DNA from: an uncultured Eubacterium sp.
Lineage (GTDB): Bacteria > Bacillota > Clostridia > Peptostreptococcales > Anaerovoracaceae
NCBI GenBank assembly: GCA_905193765.1
Contig: CAJJPZ010000109.1
Location: forward strand, 1-7,171
Direction of reading: 5' to 3'
DNA: 7,171 nt
This document shows positions 1 through 6,236 of the stretch, piece by piece. Both the position numbers and the translations under genes were made by a program. Every line of letters starts with the position of its first letter. Position 1 is the first letter of the stretch. The notes beneath the pieces are model-generated. The model saw nothing but the letters and a program-made list of their open reading frames with translations, did no database searches and was not told where the DNA came from.

Positions 1-227
1 CATTTCTGGGACTCGAATACGGTTCTCCGACGCTGCTGGACTCTGTGGAAATCATCCTTTACGTCATTTGCGGAGCGGTCTATGCACTTCATCTCACCGG
101 GATCATCGTCGGCATCATCGGTATCATACGAAAAGCGACATATGCCAAACGATGCCTGATTTTTTCCATCATAGGCTGCCTGTATTACAGCCTGATACTC
201 GGCTTCCTGCTGTCAGTTCGGGCCTGA
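1..227 (+). CDS. C-terminal end of a small hydrophobic membrane protein (partial)
   Basis: The reading frame is open from position 3 to a TGA at 225-227, so the gene begins before the window. About 74 residues are visible. They contain two strongly hydrophobic stretches: the first runs from about the EIILYVICG segment through LTGIIVGIIGII, and the second is LIFSIIGCLYYSLILGFLL. A short basic loop (RKATYAKR) separates them, as in a membrane hairpin. The valine/glycine/isoleucine-rich pattern resembles small membrane proteins of the DUF4190 kind, but I do not recognise a specific family. It lies 102 bases before the sigma/anti-sigma module on the same strand, so it could be an upstream member of that operon. 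A GTG at position 45 is an internal codon and need not be the start. Confidence 0.6.
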   Translation, partial: FLGLEYGSPTLLDSVEIILYVICGAVYALHLTGIIVGIIGIIRKATYAKRCLIFSIIGCLYYSLILGFLLSVRA

Positions 228-315
228 TTTTTCTCTTATCTGCTGTAACGAATTCCTGTTTTCCGGTATCAATATTATATAACACTTACTCATACATGAT
301 ATGACCGGCAGACCG

Positions 316-323
316 AAAGGAGG
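316..323 (+). promoter_or_regulatory. Ribosome binding site of the first zf-HC2 gene
   Basis: AAAGGAGG lies six bases before the ATG at 330. This is a full match to the Bacillota Shine-Dalgarno sequence and it fixes the start, including the roughly 30-residue extension ahead of the zinc site. Confidence 0.8.
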
Positions 324-329
324 CTCCGC

Positions 330-1442
330 ATGGACAAACTGAATCACATAAAAAATGCAACCGGTAATGACAGATGCAGCCCGGCTGGTACAGACAGGGC
401 GCATATCGATGACCGGGACATCCCCTGCGATCTGATCATCGATCTCCTTCCGCTGTATGCTGACGGGACAGCCTGCAGTGCAGCAAACCGCATGGTGGAA
501 GAGCATATCCGGAGCTGCCCGGAATGCTCCGAAAAACTCAGAATGATGAAAGATGATGATCATTTAAGGAACGCAGCTCCCCCGGCAGTTCCGGATGATG
601 ACATCGACTATATGAAAAAATCCAGGCGGGCCACGATCCTTATCGGATCGCTCATAATGGTTTTCTTCATTTTATTTGCAGGCATCATGCTGATACTGGA
701 TATACGTCAGGAAAACGATCAGATGTACAACGAGATGAGCTATCCCGGTGTCAGAACGAACCTGTACTGGGATGACGACAAAGTCACCTACAAAGGCAAT
801 GAATATACATTTATCGATCTGTCTGCATCTGAAGATGATACATTCGATATGATATCCCCCTGCCCGGTAGACGAAGAGCAAAGCACCCCTGAGTTTACGG
901 TAAGCGACAAGGTCAGCAGCTGGGACAGATTCCTGAAAAAGACACACACCTTAAATATGTTCCGCGTCAAGTCCGGTACAGGACTGCCTTTCTTCTATAA
1001 CAGCAGTTATGATGATTTCCTCTGTCGCACTTCCGATATGGAGAAGATCGAAAAATATTATCTCGATACGAACAACTACGGATTCTCCACCCGGCAGTGG
1101 AGTGAACGTGAAGACGCAAACGGCGACTATCAGAGCAAGACTCGCAGCCTGAAACTCACAGACGAAGAAAAACGATTTCTTTCCGATATGAATGACGACA
1201 TGGCTGACACAGAACTTCGGGATGACCTGCCGGAGATCTGTCTTTGCAAAACCAGTCTCGACGGGCTTTACAGCACTGATATCAAACTGCTTCTTAAAGA
1301 CGGGCACTGGTACTATGAATACTGCACTTCTGACAGAGAACAGGAGGACTTCGAAGACGAGAACGTAACATATGTCATGTGCATCCGAATGCCTGATTCA
1401 CTGAACGACAAGCTGAACAAGAACTATATCAGGGGGTGGTAA
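330..1442 (+). CDS. Membrane zf-HC2 protein, putative anti-sigma factor with large outer domain
   Basis: This 370-residue protein has three parts. The cytoplasmic N-terminal part carries a zinc-binding anti-sigma (ZAS/zf-HC2) motif: Cys33, then His59, Cys63 and Cys66, spaced C-x25-H-x3-C-x2-C, with DLLPLYADG and EEH around it. One transmembrane helix at about 101-123 follows a basic stretch (KKSRR). The last 245 or so residues are predicted outside the membrane. That outer domain is acidic, has six cysteines (178, 232, 304, 306, 332, 351), and matches no family I know. In known ZAS proteins the N-terminal domain holds an ECF sigma factor inactive until a signal arrives; that role here is inferred from the motif and from the sigma gene starting one base downstream. 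Compared with the second zf-HC2 protein it has about 26 extra residues ahead of the zinc site, including Cys16 and His25. It could instead be a sensor protein that does not bind sigma. Confidence 0.8.
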   Translation: MDKLNHIKNATGNDRCSPAGTDRAHIDDRDIPCDLIIDLLPLYADGTACSAANRMVEEHIRSCPECSEKLRMMKDDDHLRNAAPPAVPDDDIDYMKKSRRATILIGSLIMVFFILFAGIMLILDIRQENDQMYNEMSYPGVRTNLYWDDDKVTYKGNEYTFIDLSASEDDTFDMISPCPVDEEQSTPEFTVSDKVSSWDRFLKKTHTLNMFRVKSGTGLPFFYNSSYDDFLCRTSDMEKIEKYYLDTNNYGFSTRQWSEREDANGDYQSKTRSLKLTDEEKRFLSDMNDDMADTELRDDLPEICLCKTSLDGLYSTDIKLLLKDGHWYYEYCTSDREQEDFEDENVTYVMCIRMPDSLNDKLNKNYIRGW

Positions 1443-1443
1443 C

Positions 1444-1962
1444 ATGCTGGATCCGGAAAAAATCTACAAAGAATATTCAAAGACCGTGTTCAGGTATCTG
1501 TATGCGAAAACCGGCGACAGCCATATCTCCGAAGAGATCACGCAGGAAACTTTCTACCAGGCGATCCGCAGAATCAGTAGCTTTGACGGTTCATGCAAAG
1601 TCACCACATGGCTCTGCGCCATAGCAAAGAACCAGCTTCTGAAATACTACAGGAAGCATCCCCGCCACTGTGATATAGACGACATCGGAGATCTTGCCGA
1701 CAACACACTGTCCGCCGACTACTTTTCCGAAGAAGGCAAAGTCGAGGTCCTCCGAGTCATGCATGAACTTCCTGAAAACATGAGGGAAGTGATGCATCTG
1801 CGGATATTCGGCAACCTTTCGTTCAGGCAGATCGGCGATATTATGGAACGCAGTGAAAACTGGGCCCGGGTGACCTACTACCGGGGCAATCTCAGACTGC
1901 GGGAAAAACTCAATGGAGAAAACTACAATGGATCGGAGGTCAAAAATGATAAAGATAAATGA
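1444..1962 (+). CDS. ECF-type RNA polymerase sigma factor (sigma-70 family)
   Basis: This 172-residue protein has the two-domain build and length of an ECF sigma factor. Region 2 spans about 8-72, with EEITQETFYQAI and the TTWLCAIAKNQLLKYYRK segment that normally contacts core polymerase and the -10 DNA. Region 4 spans about 103-156, where LPENMREVMHLRIFGNLSFRQIGDIM leads into the helix-turn-helix and the ENWARVTYYRG segment that would read the -35 element. The NWARVTYYR signature is common in clostridial sigma factors paired with zf-HC2 proteins. Its ATG follows the stop of the upstream zf-HC2 gene by one base, with a purine-rich AGGGGGTGG four bases ahead, so translation is probably coupled. 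Its last codons overlap the next gene. The targets are unknown; autoregulation of the module would be typical. Confidence 0.93.
   Translation: MLDPEKIYKEYSKTVFRYLYAKTGDSHISEEITQETFYQAIRRISSFDGSCKVTTWLCAIAKNQLLKYYRKHPRHCDIDDIGDLADNTLSADYFSEEGKVEVLRVMHELPENMREVMHLRIFGNLSFRQIGDIMERSENWARVTYYRGNLRLREKLNGENYNGSEVKNDKDK
1935..1939 (+). promoter_or_regulatory. Ribosome binding site that sets the start of the second zf-HC2 gene
   Basis: GGAGG, six bases before the ATG at 1946, lies inside the end of the sigma gene. The in-frame ATGs at 1913 and 1928 lie upstream of this site and have no comparable sequence, so 1946 is preferred. It also gives a protein beginning just ahead of the conserved zinc motif. 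Confidence 0.8.
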
Positions 1963-2860
1963 CTGTGATATAATAAAAGATCTTCTCCCGTCCTATGCCG
2001 ACGGGCTTACAAACGAAACAACCAATGCGATCATCGAGGAGCATCTGAACGACTGCCCCGGATGCCGTGAGGAACTTGAAAAGATCAGACATGCCGGGGT
2101 TTCACCACTGCAGGACGAGCAGGATCGTGCAGAGATAAAACATCTTGAGAAAGCAGGACAGCGCAACCGCCGCAGACTGCTTAAACTCTCAGTGATAATG
2201 GTTGTCCTGCTCTTCTTCGGAGCCATAGCATTCCATTTCCTGAAGGAAGACATGACCGGTGGTGCATCATACAGGCTGTCAAAAAATCAGATCAAAAGTC
2301 TTGAGCTGCAGCTGGCACAACGGGAAACAGAGGAAGACCTCCGCTGTCCTGAATATCTCCCGGACAAGTATTTCGTGTCTCTGAAGATATTCGGCGCTGA
2401 CCGCACCGGTGATGCCGGGTTCGTATACGCCTATATGTATTCCAGCGAATATGTGAAATTCAAAGATATTGCAATACCTATGTCCGGTGGCAACTTTTCT
2501 TTGAAAATCAAAGTTTCGTATACCGGCGATGACAAAATACATCTGGAAGAAACTTTCATGCCGGAGGACGGCGAACTTATGGAAGACTCCATGAAAGAGC
2601 TTTTCCCTTCCTGGGCATATCTGAAATATAAAACTGCAGTACTTTACACTTCATCCGGACACAGCGTACTCGAGAAGGACAACTACCGACAGGTCTATGA
2701 CTGCTGGGGAGTAGAGGTAGATGACGACTATCAGCTGGAAGTCCTCAGCAATGGAAAATATCAGCTGACGAAGATCGATAACGACGGCTCCTCCGGGGAA
2801 TTTGAATACCACGTGGAAGAAGAGGGCCAGCTGCAGAAGCTGAACAAAGACATCCAATAG
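1946..2860 (+). CDS. Membrane zf-HC2 anti-sigma factor (second of the pair)
   Basis: This 304-residue protein starts with a ZAS/zf-HC2 domain: Cys7, His33, Cys37 and Cys40, with IIKDLLPSYADG and EEHLNDCPGC around them. The cysteine-histidine spacing is identical to that of the protein encoded before the sigma gene. A basic stretch (RNRRR) precedes a single transmembrane helix at about 78-99, and about 205 residues follow outside. That outer part has only two cysteines (134 and 253), which could form one disulfide. It shows no recognisable similarity to the outer domain of the first zf-HC2 protein. The gene overlaps the sigma gene by 17 bases, the usual sigma-then-anti-sigma arrangement, so this is the more likely cognate anti-sigma factor. 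It would hold the sigma factor at the membrane until a signal arrives. No clear terminator follows its stop codon. Confidence 0.85.
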   Translation: MIKINDCDIIKDLLPSYADGLTNETTNAIIEEHLNDCPGCREELEKIRHAGVSPLQDEQDRAEIKHLEKAGQRNRRRLLKLSVIMVVLLFFGAIAFHFLKEDMTGGASYRLSKNQIKSLELQLAQRETEEDLRCPEYLPDKYFVSLKIFGADRTGDAGFVYAYMYSSEYVKFKDIAIPMSGGNFSLKIKVSYTGDDKIHLEETFMPEDGELMEDSMKELFPSWAYLKYKTAVLYTSSGHSVLEKDNYRQVYDCWGVEVDDDYQLEVLSNGKYQLTKIDNDGSSGEFEYHVEEEGQLQKLNKDIQ

Positions 2861-2932
2861 CATATCATACGGACTGCAAGGGATCTACATTGTACTGATG
2901 GTAAAATCTGTGTGAAAATTTGTAATATAAAA

Positions 2933-2961
2933 TTGACTTATATATATATAGCCTTTATACT
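2933..2961 (+). promoter_or_regulatory. SigA-type promoter of the CorC-family gene with (TA)6 spacer
   Basis: TTGACT at 2933-2938 and TATACT at 2956-2961 are each one base from consensus and exactly 17 bases apart. Transcription would begin near 2968, about 48 bases before the GTG start. Twelve of the 17 spacer bases (2939-2950) are an uninterrupted (TA)6 repeat, and an A/T-rich stretch lies just upstream. This promoter makes the gene independent of the sigma module before it. Confidence 0.8.
2939..2950. repeat. (TA)6 dinucleotide repeat between promoter elements
   Basis: Six uninterrupted TA units lie wholly between the -35 and -10 boxes of the promoter at 2933-2961. Loss or gain of one unit would change the spacer from 17 to 15 or 19 bases. 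Confidence 0.85.
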
Positions 2962-3015
2962 GTTTAGTTACATAGAGATTTGTTGATATCACCGTGAACC
3001 AAAGGAGGTTTTTTC

Positions 3016-4383
3016 GTGTCAGTGGCACTAAGTTTGATCCTTGTAGTATTTTTCCTGCTTATGAATGCATTTTTCGTTGTGGCGGAGTTCGCTCTTGTGA
3101 GAGTCCGCAAATCGCAGCTGCAGATAGCCGAAGAAGAAGGCAAAAGCGGCGCCAAAGCAGCACTGAGAGTCGCAAACAATGTCAATGCATATCTGTCAGC
3201 CTGCCAGCTGGGTATAACCCTTGCTTCGCTGGCACTGGGATGGCTTGGCGAGCCTGCCGTATCACAGCTTATCAGACCTCTGCTGGCTCTGATGCATGTA
3301 CCGGAGTCTGCTGTTTCCGCCATCGCAGTAGCTGTAGGCTTTGCATTGGTCACAGCGCTCCATATAGTTGTGGGCGAACTTATCCCTAAATCCCTGGCTA
3401 TATTTTCAACGGACAAATACGCCAGATTCACGGCTCCTCCTCTCGTGTGGTTCTACCATATGACTGCGCCTATCATGTGGCTGTTCAACTCCGTTACCAA
3501 CGGTGTGGTCAAACTGATGGGTCATGATATCGCTGACGAACATGAAGTATATACCGGTGAAGAGATCCAGCTGCTGATCGACGAAAGCACAAAGAGCGGT
3601 CTCATCGACCCTAAACAGAACGAATTCGTGGACAATATCTTTGACCTTTACAACAAGGAAGTCTGCTCCATCATGACTCCGCGAACAGATGTGGAGTGCT
3701 TCGACCTTGAACTTTCATACAAGGAAAATCTCGATATGATCAGGGAATTCAAGTACACGAGATATCCTGTATGCCGCGGGGACAAGGACCATATCGAAGG
3801 CTTCATAAATATCAAGGACCTCTACTGGAACGACGAGCCGATAAATGAAGTGACCTATGACAATCTGCCGATCCGTGAGATAATCGCAGTTTCCGAGACG
3901 CTGCCGGTGGAACGTCTGATGCAGATCATGCAGGACAAAGGCAACAAGTTCGCTCTGGCGGTGGACGAGTACGGCGGTACTGCAGGCATAGTCACATCAG
4001 CTGATATCATGGAGCAGATCATCGGAAGCAGCGACGACGAGTACATACAGAACGACGATGCTGAGGTCGTTACCATAAGCGATGACATTTTCCTGATCGA
4101 CGGATCCCTGCCGGTTTCGGAGGTCATCGAACTGATCGGTTTCGAACCTGAGAAGGCAGATGAATGTGAAACTGCTGCAGGGCTCCTGCTGAACATATTC
4201 GATATGATACCTGATGTAGGCGACGAGACCACCATAGAACATAAGAACACGAAGGTGACTTTCACGGTCATTGCAAAAGACAGACATCGTATCGACAAGA
4301 TACGCCTCAATATCGAACATCTTGAACCGCCGGAAGATGAAGAAGATGCTTCTTCCGACAGCAGTGACAAAAAGATATCCTGA
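3016..4383 (+). CDS. CNNM/CBS/CorC-domain membrane protein (hemolysin family, likely divalent-cation transport)
   Basis: This 455-residue protein has the full architecture of the HlyC/CorC (TlyC) family. A CNNM (DUF21) membrane domain covers about 1-190, with hydrophobic segments near 3-25, 62-78, 98-128 and 140-165, and the hallmark GELIPKS at 120-126. A pair of CBS domains lies at about 215-338, with CSIMTPRTDV opening the first and DEYGGTAGIVT in the second. A CorC_HlyC transporter-associated domain lies at about 347-433. It ends in an acidic, serine-rich tail. Relatives take part in Mg2+ or Co2+ efflux, and CBS pairs in this family bind adenine nucleotides. The older name hemolysin is not evidence of toxin activity. 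It starts at GTG, chosen because AAAGGAGG (3001-3008) sits seven bases upstream. It appears to be a single-gene unit. Substrate and direction of transport are inferred from the family only. Confidence 0.93.
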   Translation: MSVALSLILVVFFLLMNAFFVVAEFALVRVRKSQLQIAEEEGKSGAKAALRVANNVNAYLSACQLGITLASLALGWLGEPAVSQLIRPLLALMHVPESAVSAIAVAVGFALVTALHIVVGELIPKSLAIFSTDKYARFTAPPLVWFYHMTAPIMWLFNSVTNGVVKLMGHDIADEHEVYTGEEIQLLIDESTKSGLIDPKQNEFVDNIFDLYNKEVCSIMTPRTDVECFDLELSYKENLDMIREFKYTRYPVCRGDKDHIEGFINIKDLYWNDEPINEVTYDNLPIREIIAVSETLPVERLMQIMQDKGNKFALAVDEYGGTAGIVTSADIMEQIIGSSDDEYIQNDDAEVVTISDDIFLIDGSLPVSEVIELIGFEPEKADECETAAGLLLNIFDMIPDVGDETTIEHKNTKVTFTVIAKDRHRIDKIRLNIEHLEPPEDEEDASSDSSDKKIS

Positions 4384-4418
4384 TGAAGAAAAATGCCCGG
4401 GTGTTGTACCCGGGACAT
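4384..4418 (-). terminator. Rho-independent terminator of the LysE-family gene (minus strand)
   Basis: CCCGGGT (4396-4402) and ACCCGGG (4408-4414) form a perfect seven-base-pair stem with a five-base loop. ATG/CAT can extend the stem past one bulged base. Read on the minus strand, the stem is followed by CATTTTTCTTC, so the U-tract is on that side. On the plus strand the bases after the stem (CATCGCAAAA) contain no U-tract. It would therefore stop transcripts of the exporter gene, which ends about 125 bases before it. It directly abuts the stop codon of the convergent CorC-family gene. Confidence 0.75.
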
Positions 4419-4541
4419 CGCAAAATATCGCTATTATAAACCCCTGTGTCCTCAAAAACTGCATATTCCGGAGTGTCGTAACAGCCAGATCAAGGATCCG
4501 CTACAATTATAATACCGGTATGTGCAGACTGCAGTGGCTTG

Positions 4542-5129
4542 TCAGTTTTTCAGTATGCTCCATATACACTCCAGCAGTGTCAGGGCAAGTATTATATTTA
4601 TCCCTCTGTAATGTCTGATGTAGAACTTCTGTATCAGCGCGCCCATGCCTATCCAGGTCAGTGTCGCGATACTTCCTATAGTGGCAATGAACATCTCGAA
4701 TCCCATCAGCACCGGGAAAGATGTGCTGTATCCTGTGACAAAACCTGTTATGGCAGTGATTCCGAACATGTATATCTTCACATTCACGAACTGCAGCAGG
4801 AATCCCTTGAGGAACGAGGCACTCTTCTCATCATCCTCTGTATCAGGTTTGCTGAATGCTATATGTATCGTCAGCCAGAGTATATATGCAGCTCCTATGT
4901 ACTTGATGATCTCCAGAGCCTGGGGCAGGAATTCCCCTACTCCATATACGAATATGGCGCAGATAGTCTGGACGCAGTAATAACCTGCAAATATCCCGAA
5001 GAACAACGGCCTGCCCTTCTTCCATCCGTAGTTCGTTATAGTGTTCAGTGCAAGTATATTGCCCGGTCCCGGCGTGAACGCATTGATGACGCAGTATATG
5101 AAAAAGTTGAAAAGCACATAACCCGGCAT
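4542..5129 (-). CDS. LysE/RhtB-family amino-acid exporter
   Basis: This 195-residue, very hydrophobic protein has about six membrane segments and the usual length for the LysE/RhtB family. The diagnostic FTPGPGNIL motif lies at 18-26, inside the first membrane segment, followed by GWKKGRPLFFGIFAG at about 35-49. The second conserved motif, usually F-x-N-P-K, reads FVNVKIYMF at 114-122, so the proline is replaced by valine. A charged loop (KPDTEDDEKS) separates the two halves. Relatives export amino acids or their analogues such as lysine, homoserine or threonine; the substrate here cannot be told. The ATG at 5129 is supported by AGGAGG (5140-5145 on the complement) ten bases upstream. It is transcribed alone, convergent with the CorC-family gene and divergent from the QueG-like gene. 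Confidence 0.9.
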   Translation of the reverse strand: MPGYVLFNFFIYCVINAFTPGPGNILALNTITNYGWKKGRPLFFGIFAGYYCVQTICAIFVYGVGEFLPQALEIIKYIGAAYILWLTIHIAFSKPDTEDDEKSASFLKGFLLQFVNVKIYMFGITAITGFVTGYSTSFPVLMGFEMFIATIGSIATLTWIGMGALIQKFYIRHYRGINIILALTLLECIWSILKN

Positions 5130-5164
5130 GATGTCAAAACCTCCTGTGATGAAATCATGATGCT

Positions 5165-5193
5165 ATGATATCACAAAAAAACGGTTTTATTAA
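5165..5193 (-). promoter_or_regulatory. Probable promoter of the LysE-family gene
   Basis: On the minus strand, TTAATA (5188-5193) and TATCAT (5165-5170) are 17 bases apart, and a TG one base ahead of the -10 box makes an extended -10 element. The -10 lies about 36 bases ahead of the ATG, leaving room for a short leader with the AGGAGG site. The -35 box is weak (four of six matches). Confidence 0.5.
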
Positions 5194-5226
5194 GGGGATA
5201 TATTTCACTTTGAAATTCTCGTAATA

Positions 5227-5255
5227 TTTACTTTTTTTGCAGTCAGATATATAAT
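5227..5255 (+). promoter_or_regulatory. Probable promoter of the QueG-like gene
   Basis: TTTACT (5227-5232) and a perfect TATAAT (5250-5255) are 17 bases apart. The start of transcription would be near 5262, giving a leader of about 120 bases. A short inverted repeat, AGATA and TATCT (5245-5260), brackets the -10 box and could be an operator, though it is too short to be convincing. Confidence 0.55.
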
Positions 5256-5369
5256 TATCTGTATGTATATCCCGGTCTTATGATACTGATAAACTTCTGC
5301 CGGACCGGTGCATATCTCAAATACTGCATGTCATTAACAATGCTGCATGAAATCACGGGCAAAATCTCA

Positions 5370-5376
5370 AGGAGGC
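5370..5376 (+). promoter_or_regulatory. Ribosome binding site of the QueG-like gene
   Basis: AAGGAGG ends four bases before the ATG at 5381, and it supports that start. Confidence 0.75.
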
Positions 5377-5380
5377 TGCA

Positions 5381-6163
5381 ATGTCAGATATAAAAAAGCT
5401 GCTGACCGGTGAGATCAGCACTTTCATAAAAAATACAGACCCGGACACATGGAAAGATCCTCTTGTGGGATTCGCCGATATATATAGCCCGTATATCAGG
5501 AATCTCCGTGAATATACCGTATCAGAACACCAGATGCCCGAGGATGTCATGCCTGACGCAACAGTCATGCTGGTATATTTCCTGCCCTTCAGGGATGAAC
5601 TTGTGAAAAGCAACCGTGGCAGCGGTCTTGCGTCTGCAGAATGGGCCCGCATATATGAAGAGACCACTTCCATGTTCCCTGAGCTGAACGATCACCTCAC
5701 CGAGGTCATCCGCAGTCTCGGCTACGACGCCGCTCAATCACCTGAGGCGTCGACCTTCTACCGTGACGAGATCATAAGTCACTGGTCGTTCCGTCACTTC
5801 GCGTATGCAGCGGGACTGGGAACCTTCGGGCTCAACAACATGCTCATAACCGAAAACGGATGCGCAGGAAGGATCAACGGCCTTGTCACTGATCTCGACA
5901 TCACCGCCGGAAAGCCTCAGACTGAGGAGGCGTGTCTCTATAAAAGATCCGGTAAATGCGGACTCTGTATGAAGGTCTGTCCCGCCGGAGCGCTGACGCC
6001 GGAAATCTATGATCGCCGAAAATGCTACGCTCAGTGTCTGAAAAATGCTGTTGTGCATACATCCTTCGGCAGTTCATACGGCGGAGACGGCAGTACGGAC
6101 GTTGGCTCCGAAGTCTGCGGCAAGTGCATCGCAGGCATGCCGTGCGCCCTCAGGAGACCATGA
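5381..6163 (+). CDS. QueG-like double [4Fe-4S] iron-sulfur protein (COG1600-related, short form)
   Basis: This 260-residue protein resembles the epoxyqueuosine reductase family. A central segment, SFRHFAYAAGLGTFGLNNMLIT at about 136-157, matches the family's conserved region ahead of the iron-sulfur part. The C-terminal part carries Cys185, 193, 196 and 200 (CGLCMKVCP), then DRRKC with Cys215, then CGKCIAGMPC with Cys246, 249 and 255. By comparison with QueG as I recall it, these eight can supply two [4Fe-4S] clusters: 185/193/196/255 and 200/215/246/249. QueG uses cobalamin to remove the epoxide oxygen in the last step of queuosine synthesis, but full-length QueG is longer and often has C-terminal repeats that are absent here. 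No other queuosine gene is nearby, so the true substrate is open; a redox role is safe. It lies alone between convergent and divergent neighbours. Confidence 0.75.
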   Translation: MSDIKKLLTGEISTFIKNTDPDTWKDPLVGFADIYSPYIRNLREYTVSEHQMPEDVMPDATVMLVYFLPFRDELVKSNRGSGLASAEWARIYEETTSMFPELNDHLTEVIRSLGYDAAQSPEASTFYRDEIISHWSFRHFAYAAGLGTFGLNNMLITENGCAGRINGLVTDLDITAGKPQTEEACLYKRSGKCGLCMKVCPAGALTPEIYDRRKCYAQCLKNAVVHTSFGSSYGGDGSTDVGSEVCGKCIAGMPCALRRP

Positions 6164-6236
6164 GTCCCGGCGTAAATCGATCCATAGCCTGATGTAATGT
6201 AATCCGCAGTCAGACATCTGCATGTCCTGAGAAAAG
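6164..6236. other. Short convergent intergenic region with no clear terminator
   Basis: This is the 73-base gap between the stop codons of the QueG-like gene and the convergent acetyltransferase gene. The only pairing seen is a weak, bulged one (CAGACAT with ATGTCCTG, about 6212-6230) with no U-tract on either strand, so I do not call a terminator. Confidence 0.5.

Larger units (their letters stand above)
5130..5380. other. Divergent intergenic region, LysE-family gene / QueG-like gene
   Basis: This 251-base stretch holds the two back-to-back promoters described separately, with about 57 bases between their -10/-35 regions, and the long leader of the QueG-like gene. The leader contains CCGGTC (5272-5277) and its complement GACCGG (5303-5308), which could pair around a 25-base loop, and two TGCATG copies near 5325 and 5344. 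I see no tRNA, no T-box or preQ1 riboswitch motif and no credible small gene in it. Confidence 0.5.

Noticed and set aside
1913..1945. An upstream ATG start that would add 11 residues to the second zf-HC2 protein
   Set aside because: The only good ribosome site (GGAGG at 1935-1939) is downstream of that ATG and well placed for the ATG at 1946.
3016..4383. Reading the CNNM/CBS protein as a hemolysin toxin
   Set aside because: The family name is historical. The domain set points to a membrane transport or ion-homeostasis role, and nothing in the sequence shows toxin activity.
3855..4418. A 187-codon open frame on the minus strand inside the CorC-family gene
   Set aside because: It is a serine-rich shadow of a well-supported coding region, with no ribosome site or recognisable domain.
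4500..4515. A perfect TATAAT on the plus strand in the gap after the CorC-family gene
   Set aside because: No -35-like box lies 16-18 bases upstream, and the only downstream open frame is antisense to the exporter gene.
4539..5168. A 209-codon open frame on the plus strand opposite the LysE-family gene
   Set aside because: It is the complement of a gene with clear family motifs, its product is not membrane-like or similar to anything known, and it has no ribosome binding site.
6205..6235. A possible hairpin between the QueG-like and GNAT genes
   Set aside because: The stem is short and bulged and lacks a U-tract on both strands, so it does not qualify as a terminator.
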